Source: Paenibacillus_S vulneris (GTDB lineage: Bacteria; Bacillota; Bacilli; Paenibacillales; NBRC-103111). Taken from it: a stretch of 64,000 bases of DNA. Both the position numbers and the translations under genes were made by a program. Each line of letters begins with the position of its first letter. The first letter of the stretch is position 1. This document shows, in pieces, positions 25,326 through 33,510 of the stretch. Below the pieces are notes generated by a model, which had not been told where the DNA came from, did not search any database, and saw only the letters and a list, made by a program, of their open reading frames with translations. The stretch lies in the NCBI RefSeq assembly GCF_039543185.1, contig NZ_BAABJG010000029.1:62001-126000 (forward strand). The letters are read 5' to 3'.

Positions 25326-26612
25326 ATGAGAATATCTGTCATTTCGGATGATTTGACAGGTGCGAGCGACTGCGGCGGTCAGCTGATCCGCTATGGCTTC
25401 CAGGTATCCGTTATTTTGGAGCCGCAAGCGGAGGGCTTAAGAAGCAAGGATGCCGTCATCATCGATACGGACAGCCGATCCGTGACTCCCGAGGAGGCGT
25501 ACGGCAGGGTGAAGGAAGCCTGTGAATCGCTTCAGGGCGAGCCGTTCGATATCATTTATAAAAAAATCGATTCCACAATGAGAGGGAACATCGGGCAGGA
25601 AATCAATGCGGTATATGATGTGTTCCGTCCGGATCTTGTTGTCATCGCTCCGGGCTTTCCGCAGAACGGACGTACCATTGAGGAAGGCGTCATGTACCTG
25701 GGCGGCAAACCGCTTCATGAGACCGAAGTGGCGAGGGACCCGAAGACTCCGGTCCGCGACTCGCTTATCACGCGGCTCATTCAGGAGCAGGCAGGCAGGG
25801 AGGTCGGGCACTTGTCCCGCGGCGATCTGCAGCAAACGTCGGAGCATGTGGCTGCCAAGCTCGCTTCGATGCAGGAGCGGGGCGTCGTGTACGTAGTGGC
25901 GGATTCGGCGGACGTCTCCGATCTGGAGCGGCTTGTCCGGCATATGCTGGGCACCGGTAAGTCGGTCATCTGGGTAGGCTCGGCCGGACTTATGAATGTG
26001 CTGCCTCTGGCTTATGGGCTCGAGCCGGAGCCGAAGCCGGTTACGATCCCGGCTCATGAAACGCCGGTCCTCCTTGTTGTAGGCAGCGTAAGCGCTATCG
26101 GCCGCAAGCAGCTGGAACGGCTGCTTCAGGAGCCGGACGTGGCCGGAATCGAGATTCGGTCGGAGGAGATCATCCGGGAGGAGGCTTCCAGAGAAGCTGA
26201 ATGGAGCCGTGTGCTGCTGGAAGCGGAGGCCGCCCTGAAGTCGGGGCGTCATATCGCGCTGTATTCCTCCAACGATGTTGATCGAACGCAGCGGCTCGGG
26301 CAGGAGCTCGGCTACAACATTGTCGACATCAGCAATCGGATTTCTCGAGTGCTTGGGGAATGGGCGATGGCGCTTGCAGATCAATATGATCTGCGCCGCA
26401 TGTTCCTGACAGGCGGCGATACGGCACGCCAAGTATTCCAGCAGCTGAAAGCGGATGAGTTCCATCTGCTAGATGAAGTCGAATCGGGGATTCCTCTTGG
26501 AGCCGTTCGTATATCGGGGAAGGATATCTATGCCGTAACCAAGGCAGGAAATTTCGGCTCGGAGTCAGCTATGATCAAGGCTGCCCGCAAGCTGCAAGGA
26601 GGAGAACTATGA
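25326..26612 (+). CDS. Four-carbon acid sugar kinase family protein (DUF1537)
   Basis: 428 residues with both DUF1537 halves: N-terminal ISDDLTGASDCGGQL, IYKKIDSTMRGNIGQEI and APGFPQNGRT; C-terminal LFLTGGDTAR-like MFLTGGDTARQVF and AVTKAGNFGSESAM for nucleotide binding. Characterised members phosphorylate D-threonate, D-erythronate or L-threonate at O4. Stop overlaps the pdxA-like start (ATGA), the classic kinase-PdxA2 pairing of the threonate pathway. Confidence 0.92.
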   Translation: MRISVISDDLTGASDCGGQLIRYGFQVSVILEPQAEGLRSKDAVIIDTDSRSVTPEEAYGRVKEACESLQGEPFDIIYKKIDSTMRGNIGQEINAVYDVFRPDLVVIAPGFPQNGRTIEEGVMYLGGKPLHETEVARDPKTPVRDSLITRLIQEQAGREVGHLSRGDLQQTSEHVAAKLASMQERGVVYVVADSADVSDLERLVRHMLGTGKSVIWVGSAGLMNVLPLAYGLEPEPKPVTIPAHETPVLLVVGSVSAIGRKQLERLLQEPDVAGIEIRSEEIIREEASREAEWSRVLLEAEAALKSGRHIALYSSNDVDRTQRLGQELGYNIVDISNRISRVLGEWAMALADQYDLRRMFLTGGDTARQVFQQLKADEFHLLDEVESGIPLGAVRISGKDIYAVTKAGNFGSESAMIKAARKLQGGEL

Positions 26613-27616
26613 AGCCAATTATCGGAATTACGATGGGAGATGCGGCAGGCATCGGCCCGGAGGTTATTGTGAAAGCACTCGGACATGCATCGGTTTATGA
26701 CATTTGCCGCCCGGTGGTCATCGGCGATTACGGCATTTTGCAGCGTGCCGTTGACGTTACGGGAACGCCGGTCCAGCTTCGCCGGGTTGAGCGGGTAAGC
26801 GAAGGGGCCTTTGTTCACGGCACGATCGACTGTCTCGACATGAATCTGCTTCCGGCGGATTTGCCGTTCGGTGTGATGTCTCCGCAAGCCGGCGACGCGG
26901 CCTTTCAATATTTGAAGAAAGCGGTTGACCTCGCCAAGGAGCAGGAGATTCAGGCGATCTGCACAGCGCCGCTGAATAAGGAAGCGCTGCAAAAGGGAGG
27001 GCATCTGTATCCGGGGCATACCGAGATCCTGGCCGATTTGACAGGCACTGAGGATTATTCAATGATGTTGTCCTCGCCGAAGCTGAAGGTCATCCATTTG
27101 ACGACGCATGTAGGCTTGATCAAAGCTATTGAGACGATCAACCCCGAGCGGACCTACAAGGTCGTCAAGCTGGCGCATGAGACATTAACCCGCGCTGGAT
27201 ATGCGAATCCGCGCATTGCGGTTTGCGGCATTAATCCGCATGCGGGAGAGAACGGTCTTTTCGGTAATGGGGAGGAAGAGGAGAAGCTGATTCCGGGCAT
27301 CGAAAAGGCGGCCGCCGAAGGCATTCAGGTTACCGGCCCTTATCCTGCGGATACGTTGTTTTTCCGCGCTGTCCGCAAAGATTTCGATATCGTCGTCGCC
27401 TGCTATCACGATCAAGGCCATGTACCGATCAAGGTGCTCGGGCTTGAGGAAGGCGTTAATATTACGGTCGGCCTGAAAGGCGGCATCGTGCGCACTTCCG
27501 TCGATCACGGAACGGCCTTCGATATTGCAGGGAAAAACATCGCCGATGAACGCAGCATGCTCGCGGCGATCCAGGCCGGAGCGGATTTGGCACCGAAGAC
27601 GGAAGCGACCCGTTAA
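26609..27616 (+). CDS. pdxA: PdxA-family 4-phospho-sugar-acid dehydrogenase (PdxA2-like)
   Basis: 335 residues. GDAAGIGPEV, GHTEILADLTG and CYHDQGHVPIKVLG give the metal-binding His/Asp set of PdxA. Vitamin-B6 PdxA acts on 4-phosphohydroxythreonine; in operons with DUF1537 kinases the PdxA2 branch oxidises and decarboxylates 4-phospho-threonate to dihydroxyacetone phosphate. The overlap with the kinase gene favours the second role here. Confidence 0.9.
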   Translation: MKPIIGITMGDAAGIGPEVIVKALGHASVYDICRPVVIGDYGILQRAVDVTGTPVQLRRVERVSEGAFVHGTIDCLDMNLLPADLPFGVMSPQAGDAAFQYLKKAVDLAKEQEIQAICTAPLNKEALQKGGHLYPGHTEILADLTGTEDYSMMLSSPKLKVIHLTTHVGLIKAIETINPERTYKVVKLAHETLTRAGYANPRIAVCGINPHAGENGLFGNGEEEEKLIPGIEKAAAEGIQVTGPYPADTLFFRAVRKDFDIVVACYHDQGHVPIKVLGLEEGVNITVGLKGGIVRTSVDHGTAFDIAGKNIADERSMLAAIQAGADLAPKTEATR

Positions 27617-27659
27617 ACATCATAGATTATAGACAACATAGAAGGAGAGCGAGTATTCC

Positions 27660-28610
27660 ATGAAGGTTGTATCGACATCGCCGTCCTTCGCCAAATACTC
27701 TAATGAACCGATTGAATATTTGGAGAAGTACGGCATCGAGCTTCAGCATTTGCCGGAAGATATTACAGAGGAAGCGTTTATTGATGCGATTCAGGATGTG
27801 GACGCGGCTATCGTAGCCTTTAATCAGATTACGGAGAACGTTCTCGCCCGCGCGCCTCGCCTGAAGCTGGTGTGTAAGCATGGCGTCGGCGTGGATAATA
27901 TTGATTTGGAGGCGGCGAAGAAGCATCAGGTTTGGGTGACGAATGTCCCAAGCGCCAACAAGCATGCGGTGGCCGACTTCGCATTCGCCCTGATGCTGTC
28001 GCTGGCTCGGCAAATTCCGCTGGCGAACGAGCTGACGAAGAAGGGTGAATGGCCTCGAATCTTCGGCTCCGATGTATATAATAAAACGGTAGGTATTATC
28101 GGGCTCGGCAGCATCGGCAAGGAGGTCGCGAGAAGAGCGGACGGCTTTGATATGAACGTATTGGCGTATGATCCATATCCGGATCATGCCTTTGCAGAGC
28201 AGCATGGAGTGTCCTTCGTCACGCTGGACGAGCTGCTCAGCCGAAGCGACTTCGTTACCCTTCATATCGCGCTGACGGAAGAGACCAAGCATTTTATCGG
28301 TGCCGATCAGCTGAAGCGGATGAAAGAAAGCGCTTATTTGATCAACGCAGCTCGAGGTGGGATCGTTCATGAGGAGGCGCTGTATGAAGCGCTGACTGCC
28401 GGGACGATAGCCGGGGCGGCATTGGATGTATTCGAGCTTGAGCCGCTGAAGGAGCATCCGCTGTTCGCTCTGCCTAACTTTATTGCTCTGCCTCATATTG
28501 CCGGCTATACTAGCGGGGCGGTGAACGCGCTCGGCATGACTTGCGTTCGCAATATCGTGAACGTCCTGGTGAACGGGCAAAGACCTGATCACGTTATGAA
28601 TGGGTTGTAA
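27660..28610 (+). CDS. D-2-hydroxyacid (phosphoglycerate-type) dehydrogenase
   Basis: 316 residues. NAD motif GIIGLGSIGKEVARR; catalytic Arg in NAARGGIV, Glu in LDVFELEPL, His in LPHIAGYT. It oxidises or reduces a 2-hydroxy acid, perhaps to feed keto acid to the aldolase. AGAAGGAGAGCG precedes ATG. It lacks an ACT domain, so it is not the serine-pathway SerA. Confidence 0.9.
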   Translation: MKVVSTSPSFAKYSNEPIEYLEKYGIELQHLPEDITEEAFIDAIQDVDAAIVAFNQITENVLARAPRLKLVCKHGVGVDNIDLEAAKKHQVWVTNVPSANKHAVADFAFALMLSLARQIPLANELTKKGEWPRIFGSDVYNKTVGIIGLGSIGKEVARRADGFDMNVLAYDPYPDHAFAEQHGVSFVTLDELLSRSDFVTLHIALTEETKHFIGADQLKRMKESAYLINAARGGIVHEEALYEALTAGTIAGAALDVFELEPLKEHPLFALPNFIALPHIAGYTSGAVNALGMTCVRNIVNVLVNGQRPDHVMNGL

Positions 28611-28690
28611 TTCGTCAACATCAGTCCATCGGATTGCCATCTTCATACATTATTCTTTTACTACATCATCTAGAGACGGAGAGATACATC

Positions 28691-29974
28691 TTGCAAACAC
28701 TGACTAAGAAATCCAATGTGCGCTGGGTCGTCGCCATTCTTATGTGGGCAGCAATAGCGATCAACTATATCGATCGAACAGTACTCTCGGCCGCAGCGCC
28801 ATACATTACGAAGGAATTCGGACTGAATGCCGCCCAAATGGGCGTCGTTCTTTCCGGCTTCTTCTGGTCCTACGCGCTGCTGCAGGTTCCTTCCGGCTGG
28901 GTGGCCGACCGGATCGGACAGAAGAAAACGCTCGGCTTCGCCGTTGCCTGGTGGTCGCTATCTACAGCGGTAACCGGTCTTGCAACCGGCTTCAAGTCCA
29001 TTCTTGGCTTTCGTGTCGCTCTAGGCGTCGGGGAAGCCGCGGCTTATCCGAGCAATGCGGGCATCTCGTCCAAATGGTTCCCGGATAAGGAACGCGCGAC
29101 GGTAGCGGGAATTTTTGATAGCGGATCCAAATTCGGCGGAGCTATAGCGATGCCGCTCATCGTTTGGCTGATCGCCATGTTCGATTGGAAGATGACCTTT
29201 CTGATCATCGGGGGACTCGGGATCGTTTGGGCAATCGTCTGGATTCTGTACTTTAAGGAAACGCCGGAAGAGCATAAGGGCGTTAACGAAGCGGAATTGA
29301 AACATATCCGGGAAGGACAGTCCAAGCAGGAGGGACTGGACACCGAGCAGCCGATGAAATGGTATCAGCTGCTGAAGTATCGTAATATTTGGGCGATGTG
29401 TATCGGGTTCTTCATGATCAATTACAATTCCTACTTCTTCATTACTTGGCTGCCGACGTATCTCGTCAAGGAAAGAGGCATGGGCCTGATCGAGATGGGC
29501 TTCATGGCGTCGCTGCCGCTGCTGTGCGCGATGGTTGTCGAGGTTATCGCCGGATGGCTGTCCGACCGCATTTATGCCAAGGGGCTGTTGTCGCTGACGG
29601 CGACACGCAAGCTGTTCCTTGTCATCGGATTGCTGATGGCATCGTGCATCGGCTTCGCCGCTTTCGCTCAATCGGCCGTGCTGGCCGTGGTGCTCCTCTG
29701 TATCGCCAAGTCGGGTACCACAGTGGCGGCATCCCAGGTGTGGGCGCTGCCGAGCGACGTGGCTCCGAAAAATATGACCTCGGTCGTTGCAGGTATGCAG
29801 AACACGGTATCCAATATGGGCGGCGTCGTCGGACCGATCATCACCGGCTTTTTCGTAGCGACTTACGGCTCCTTTGTACCGGCTCTGCTGTTCTCCGCGG
29901 CGCTGATCGTTATCGGTATTTTGAATTATTTGTTCCTGTTAGGCAAAGTGAAGCCTATTCAAGCAGAACAATAA
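28691..29974 (+). CDS. MFS sugar-acid transporter (anion:cation symporter type)
   Basis: 427 residues, twelve membrane segments. NYIDRTVLSAAAPYI near the N-terminus, VADRIGQKKTLGFAVAWWSL and GVGEAAAYPSNAGISSKWFPDKERATVAG are hallmarks of hexuronate/glucarate-type (ACS) symporters. TTG 28691 is chosen because CGGAGAG lies 7 bp upstream; an earlier in-frame codon (28634) has no site. Last gene of the operon, supplying its substrate. Confidence 0.9.
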   Translation: MQTLTKKSNVRWVVAILMWAAIAINYIDRTVLSAAAPYITKEFGLNAAQMGVVLSGFFWSYALLQVPSGWVADRIGQKKTLGFAVAWWSLSTAVTGLATGFKSILGFRVALGVGEAAAYPSNAGISSKWFPDKERATVAGIFDSGSKFGGAIAMPLIVWLIAMFDWKMTFLIIGGLGIVWAIVWILYFKETPEEHKGVNEAELKHIREGQSKQEGLDTEQPMKWYQLLKYRNIWAMCIGFFMINYNSYFFITWLPTYLVKERGMGLIEMGFMASLPLLCAMVVEVIAGWLSDRIYAKGLLSLTATRKLFLVIGLLMASCIGFAAFAQSAVLAVVLLCIAKSGTTVAASQVWALPSDVAPKNMTSVVAGMQNTVSNMGGVVGPIITGFFVATYGSFVPALLFSAALIVIGILNYLFLLGKVKPIQAEQ

Positions 29975-29986
29975 AGATGGGACGGA

Positions 29987-30013
29987 AGAGGCGCGGTTTA
30001 CGCGTCTCTTTTG
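29987..30013 (+). terminator. Terminator of the sugar-acid operon
   Basis: AGAGGCGCG-GTTTA-CGCGTCTCT with one G-U pair, then TTTTG. Confidence 0.8.
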
Positions 30014-30019
30014 TGTTTT

Positions 30020-30418
30020 TTATGATAATACATAGAACGGCCTTACCTGCATTTGTAATACCTGCTCGATATCGTCGATTTGAATAATGAACTGTTCGAT
30101 GTCCTCATATTGAAACACCAGCATATCGCGTTCCTTCATCTTTTCCATACGCTCCATCACACGAGTGAGCGAGATACCGATATGCTTTGGTTTATCAAAG
30201 CTCATCATCATGTCGTCAATTCCGATGGCAATGCTCATTAGATCTTCAAGAAAATCCTCCGAATAGTGACGGCGAAACGGGACGTCTAAGGGAATATACA
30301 CCGCAGGCTTGTCCCAGAGCATCTTACCGCGGGGAAACCGCACAATAAGCTTCATAGGAACCAGGCAAACGCCGTCTAGTCCCTGATGTTCTTCATAATA
30401 GACTCGGATTTTTGTCAT
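30020..30418 (-). CDS. Unknown protein coupled to immA (132 aa)
   Basis: Not recognised. Acidic, soluble, no signal. Contains MKLIVRFPRGKMLWDKPAVYIPLD and a helical Met-rich centre. ATG 30418 overlaps the immA stop (ATGA), so it is co-translated with the metallopeptidase and probably belongs to the tailocin control switch. Confidence 0.65.
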   Translation of the reverse strand: MTKIRVYYEEHQGLDGVCLVPMKLIVRFPRGKMLWDKPAVYIPLDVPFRRHYSEDFLEDLMSIAIGIDDMMMSFDKPKHIGISLTRVMERMEKMKERDMLVFQYEDIEQFIIQIDDIEQVLQMQVRPFYVLS

Positions 30419-31026
30419 AGGATCCCCCACGATTTCTCTCTAATTAGTCTTTGCCGCCCCATTTCAGCCTGCTTTTGCCTTATGTAATCGGTCGTAATAT
30501 AGCTGGTGTCCACCGTACGATCCCGCAGCTCCTTATCTATTTGCGCAAGGCAGAGACGATTTAGGATTTGATTAAGCCGTTTCTGAACGAACCGGATCGG
30601 AAGACAAAAGGCTTCGGCCAGCACCTTTTCAAATGCGCCCCAGCTGTACACATCATGTATAAACTCGTGCAGCATAAAGGCCGGCATGGCAGCATACAGC
30701 TGGAACTGCGCCGCTTGCTGCTCCTGAAGCTCTATAAACGTTTCGGGCATTCCATATTGATCGCCGCAATGGCGGACGATGTGCCCGAGCTCGTGAAAGA
30801 AATTTTCGCGCTGTTGTTCTTTGCTTAGCAGGGCGTGCAAATAAATTAAGGCAAAATTGCTGCTCCAGATCACTTTGGATTCGTGAGGGTGAAGCTCTAC
30901 CATAGCACGAAAAATAGCTGCGATATGATCTATATCCATATCTGCCGCGTAGCAGATTCCATGTTTTTGATATATGAAGGAAATCCATTCTTCTGTTTCA
31001 GTCGGTTTGTATAAAGAAAGATCCAT
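30415..31026 (-). CDS. immA: ImmA/IrrE-family metallopeptidase
   Basis: 203 residues. The zinc-protease motif is FFHELGHIVRH (HExxH-type), preceded by the helical region typical of DUF955. In ICEBs1, ImmA cleaves the Xre-type repressor ImmR to release the element; here an Xre-like repressor is encoded just upstream on the same strand. GGAGG lies 7 bp before ATG, and a LexA box lies immediately upstream of that, so DNA damage should raise its level (inference). Confidence 0.87.
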   Translation of the reverse strand: MDLSLYKPTETEEWISFIYQKHGICYAADMDIDHIAAIFRAMVELHPHESKVIWSSNFALIYLHALLSKEQQRENFFHELGHIVRHCGDQYGMPETFIELQEQQAAQFQLYAAMPAFMLHEFIHDVYSWGAFEKVLAEAFCLPIRFVQKRLNQILNRLCLAQIDKELRDRTVDTSYITTDYIRQKQAEMGRQRLIREKSWGIL

Positions 31027-31042
31027 ATATTTACCTCCTAAC

Positions 31043-31056
31043 AGAACGTATGTTCT
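31043..31056. promoter_or_regulatory. LexA (SOS) box in front of immA
   Basis: AGAACGTATGTTCT. The core GAACRNRYGTTC of the Gram-positive LexA/DinR site is matched at all 12 positions; only the outermost C and G differ. It sits between a TAAAAT (-10-like, minus strand) and the immA ribosome site. Confidence 0.75.
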
Positions 31057-31073
31057 ATTTTATTTGATAAAGA

Positions 31074-31092
31074 AAAGCCCTGTAGGGGCTTT
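31074..31092 (-). terminator. Terminator of the repressor gene
   Basis: AAAGCCC/GGGCTTT hairpin with a following pyrimidine-rich stretch on the minus strand, separating the repressor transcript from immA. Confidence 0.6.
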
Positions 31093-31118
31093 CCAAATTA
31101 GCAGAGGGCAACAATAAC

Positions 31119-32123
31119 CTAGTGTTCGCCGTTAAATTTCTCGAATAATTTCCGTTTGGCTTCAAACTCCTTGCGTTCTTGCTCGGTAAGAGGAGCCGGT
31201 TTCCCATTATAGGCCGCCTGGCTCAGATACTCTCCGGATTCCTCCGTCACAATCCCCAAGGCGCCTATAGGGTTACGAGTTGACTTTCCTGGCCGCTTCC
31301 CTTCCTGAAGGGTATGCTGCAAGCCATGGATGTTGTTATACAGCTTGTTCATATAGCGTTTCATATAGATGACGTCTTTGAGAATGTCTTCGACATATTC
31401 CGCTTCGACGCCCATATTTTCAAGAAAATCGATGTAATCGTCGGTTTCTTTCATAAGATCGCGGGCAGCCTCCAGCATGCGCCGGGTCACATCCGGATCA
31501 TTCCCGGAATCTGCCGCTTTATTGTAAGAGGGAGAAGCAGCGTTTTCTGTTCGAGGAAACGGGCGTACGATTTGACCTTTATCGTCAAGATAATTGGCAA
31601 AATGGATTGTTTCGCTTCCCATAGTGACTGAAGGCGACTGCGGGAAAAAGCGGGAACGAAGGGAACCTATCAGCTGCAGAGCGGACTCGGGATCCTCTTT
31701 AAGCTTATCGAAGGGATAGTCATAATGGTAGGCTTCCCTTAGCTCATCTCCCATAGATTGAATTTCGTGCAACAAGTCTTCTTGAATTTCTTGGTGCTCG
31801 TTGTAAAACTCCATGAAATCCATCAGCTTGCGAGTCAGATGAAAGGCAAATCTATATTTTTCGGCCTCCCGGAGAGCATCCTTCACTTCCGTGGGGGCTT
31901 TATCTATGTAGGCGGCCATAACCAGAGCATCGGGGTCACCGCCTGTGACTTCGGCCAGAGCGCGGGTAATTTCCTCCGAGGCTGGGGGTTTATTGCCGTT
32001 TTTGAGCTTGCTGATATACGACTTTGTAATATCGATATCGCGATTTTTAAGCCTCAAGACAAGCTCTCCAAGGCTTAGCTTGCTTTCTTCTATATAACGG
32101 GATAACAGTTCATGGTATTTCAC
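31119..32123 (-). CDS. Xre-family repressor of the tailocin
   Basis: 334 residues. N-terminal helix-turn-helix (YHELLSRYIEESKLSLGELVLRLKNRDIDITKSYISKLKNGNKPPASEEITRALAEVTGG) followed by a long helical region. Start at GTG 32123, with GAGGGG 10 bp upstream; the longer frame to 32186 has no site and would run into the operators. It is longer than a simple ImmR repressor, and the extra C-terminal part may carry the ImmA cleavage site or oligomerise. Four 16-bp operator-like palindromes lie just upstream. Confidence 0.8.
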   Translation of the reverse strand: MKYHELLSRYIEESKLSLGELVLRLKNRDIDITKSYISKLKNGNKPPASEEITRALAEVTGGDPDALVMAAYIDKAPTEVKDALREAEKYRFAFHLTRKLMDFMEFYNEHQEIQEDLLHEIQSMGDELREAYHYDYPFDKLKEDPESALQLIGSLRSRFFPQSPSVTMGSETIHFANYLDDKGQIVRPFPRTENAASPSYNKAADSGNDPDVTRRMLEAARDLMKETDDYIDFLENMGVEAEYVEDILKDVIYMKRYMNKLYNNIHGLQHTLQEGKRPGKSTRNPIGALGIVTEESGEYLSQAAYNGKPAPLTEQERKEFEAKRKLFEKFNGEH

Positions 32124-32181
32124 GGGTCTCAATCCCCTCTCTATCTTTATATTAGTAAAAGTTGACCAAAAATTCAACGGT

Positions 32182-32282
32182 ATCACTAAAAAGTGATGAA
32201 CAATCGTTGACTATAAAGTGACACGGTGGTACTATTTGGTCAATGGTTGACTGAATAGTGTCATCCATTGCTAAAAAGTGAT
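32182..32282. promoter_or_regulatory. Array of four repressor operators
   Basis: Sites at 32182-32197 (ATCACT-AAAA-AGTGAT, perfect), 32207-32222 (TTGACT-ATAA-AGTGAC), 32247-32262 (TTGACT-GAAT-AGTGTC) and 32267-32282 (ATTGCT-AAAA-AGTGAT). They fill the divergent gap between the Xre gene and the tailocin side. Confidence 0.7.
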
Positions 32283-32306
32283 TGATAGAAAGGGGGGAGA
32301 CCAATT

Positions 32307-32372
32307 TTGAGATATCAGCAAATGTACTTCGTCGGTTATGCGGGCTGGGTGAAAGATGTGGAGAATGCATGA
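32307..32372 (+). CDS. Small first-gene peptide of the tailocin operon (21 aa)
   Basis: TTG start 7-8 bp after a very strong AAGGGGGGAG; reads 21 codons (ending VKDVENA) to TGA at 32370-32372. It is the first thing translated from the promoter controlled by the operator array. Unknown function; could be an antirepressor-like or leader peptide. Short, so uncertain. Confidence 0.4.
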   Translation: MRYQQMYFVGYAGWVKDVENA

Positions 32373-32382
32373 CAGCAATACG

Positions 32383-32407
32383 AAAAAGCCGCCTGGCGGG
32401 GCGGCTT
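32383..32407 (-). terminator. GC-rich hairpin with T run on the minus strand
   Basis: AAGCCGCC/GGCGGCTT stem; the minus-strand reading continues into TTTTT. It would block antisense entry into the control region. The 32408-32619 stretch shows no convincing gene. Confidence 0.5.
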
Positions 32408-32619
32408 AGACGTTAGCTATGAAGCAAGATGCTTGTTTTTAGTATAGCTGTTAGTGGACAAGCTGGCAAGGAAGCGATTCCTTGCAAGAAGCTTTTGGAA
32501 GCAAGGAACCCAAGGTGTAATTATTTTGAGGCAAGCTTGGATTCGCCAAGAATAACTGCCTGTTTGTTTTTCTACAGGAAAGTACTTATTTCTATTTCAT
32601 ATGAAGAAGGGTGAGAAGC

Positions 32620-32991
32620 ATGTTGCTTATGAAGAATGAAGCATTTCCGGCAGCAACGGTAAAGGAAATCAAGATCGCGAAGGAATATCTCAAGCAATAC
32701 AAAGACAGAAAGAAGAAGCTGGAGCTATTTGACCAAAATCCCCCTGCTAACGACATGCAAAAACATGTTCAGCAATCTATGCTGCGGTTCACCAGCTTAA
32801 TAGAAAGAGCCGTAGAGCAAATTGCGGACGAGAATATCAGGGCGGTTGTGACCTTTCGCTATATCCAAGGCCATACCCGCGCGGCGACTATTCTCAAATT
32901 CAGCGGGTGGAATTACTGTGATAAAACCATTGACCGCAAATTGGATGAAGGGGTCGTCTCCGTCGCCAATACGCTTCTCTATTTGGAATGA
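32620..32991 (+). CDS. Sigma-70 region-4-like late activator (DUF1492/ArpU-type)
   Basis: 123 residues. The N-terminal half is a charged helix (EIKIAKEYLKQYKDRKKKLELF), the C-terminal half resembles a sigma region-4/helix-turn-helix (IRAVVTFRYIQGHTRAATILKFSGWNYCDKTIDRKLDEGVV). Proteins of this size and position activate late genes in Firmicute phages. ATG 32620 has AGAAGGG 9 bp upstream. Tandem ATGTC repeats start right at its stop codon. Confidence 0.7.
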   Translation: MLLMKNEAFPAATVKEIKIAKEYLKQYKDRKKKLELFDQNPPANDMQKHVQQSMLRFTSLIERAVEQIADENIRAVVTFRYIQGHTRAATILKFSGWNYCDKTIDRKLDEGVVSVANTLLYLE

Positions 32992-32993
32992 GG

Positions 32994-33031
32994 ATGTCCA
33001 ATTCATGTCCAAAACATGTCAACAAAATGTC
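32994..33031. repeat. Four ATGTC iterons phased at 11 bp
   Basis: ATGTC at 32994, 33005, 33016 and 33027, each 11 bp apart (one helical turn), then a related ATGTAC at 33042. Candidate binding array for the late activator encoded just upstream. Confidence 0.65.
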
Positions 33032-33049
33032 TACGGTCAGGATGTACAT

Positions 33050-33505
33050 TAGGTTCATAGAGCTACGGCTCGGGTGATTCCTACTGTACCCTGATCATCG
33101 GAGGACTCGGTCATGCTGTGGGTGGACATGATATTCCACCTTAGACGCTAGTCGTCGATGGTGTGAAGATGAGGCGGGGTTAGAAACCCCTTGGATCGCC
33201 GAGAAACACTCCGGGTTGCAGCAGCAATCACCAACACCATGAATGAAGGAGGTGTGGCATCTTCGAGCACATAGGATAGCGGATAAGGCAATTGGAGATG
33301 AACGATTGCGATAGCAGTCCGTTCACGAGGTTTCGAATCAAGAGCCGGCCGGCTGCCTTTCTAACGGAAGTAACTAGCAGCCCTATTGTTTACAGGGAAA
33401 ACACAGACGAGCTTCCCAAGGGAGAGACGGCGGTTTCGGTTCAAAGCAAGGGATTCTAGCAGCGTTCGGACTGAGCTGGAACCATTATCCAACGCATTTG
33501 AGGTG
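33050..33505 (+). ncRNA. Candidate structured non-coding leader of the tail operon
   Basis: About 450 bp without a plausible gene. Pairings seen: ATGGTGT (33158-33164) with ACACCAT (33234-33240) enclosing GGCG[GGGTT-AGA-AACCCC]CGCC and TTGC-AGCA-GCAA hairpins, then GCAAT/ATTGC, AGCCGGCCGGCT, and CCCT/AGGG hairpins downstream. The density of GC stems suggests a folded RNA, but no known family was recognised. Confidence 0.4.
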
Positions 33506-33510
33506 GATCT

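Noticed and set aside
25437..26465. Long minus-strand frame opposite the DUF1537 kinase
   Set aside because: Antisense shadow in a GC-rich gene; the plus-strand kinase has clear motifs.
27627..28646. 339-codon minus-strand frame opposite the hydroxyacid dehydrogenase
   Set aside because: Antisense shadow; the plus-strand product has the full catalytic triad.
32429..32614. 61-codon frame before the late activator
   Set aside because: No ribosome site and no recognisable domain; probably chance in a leader region.
33050..33505. Remnant of a terminase gene
   Set aside because: No frame over 60 codons with phage-like sequence; kept as non-coding, but comparison with a complete prophage could change this.
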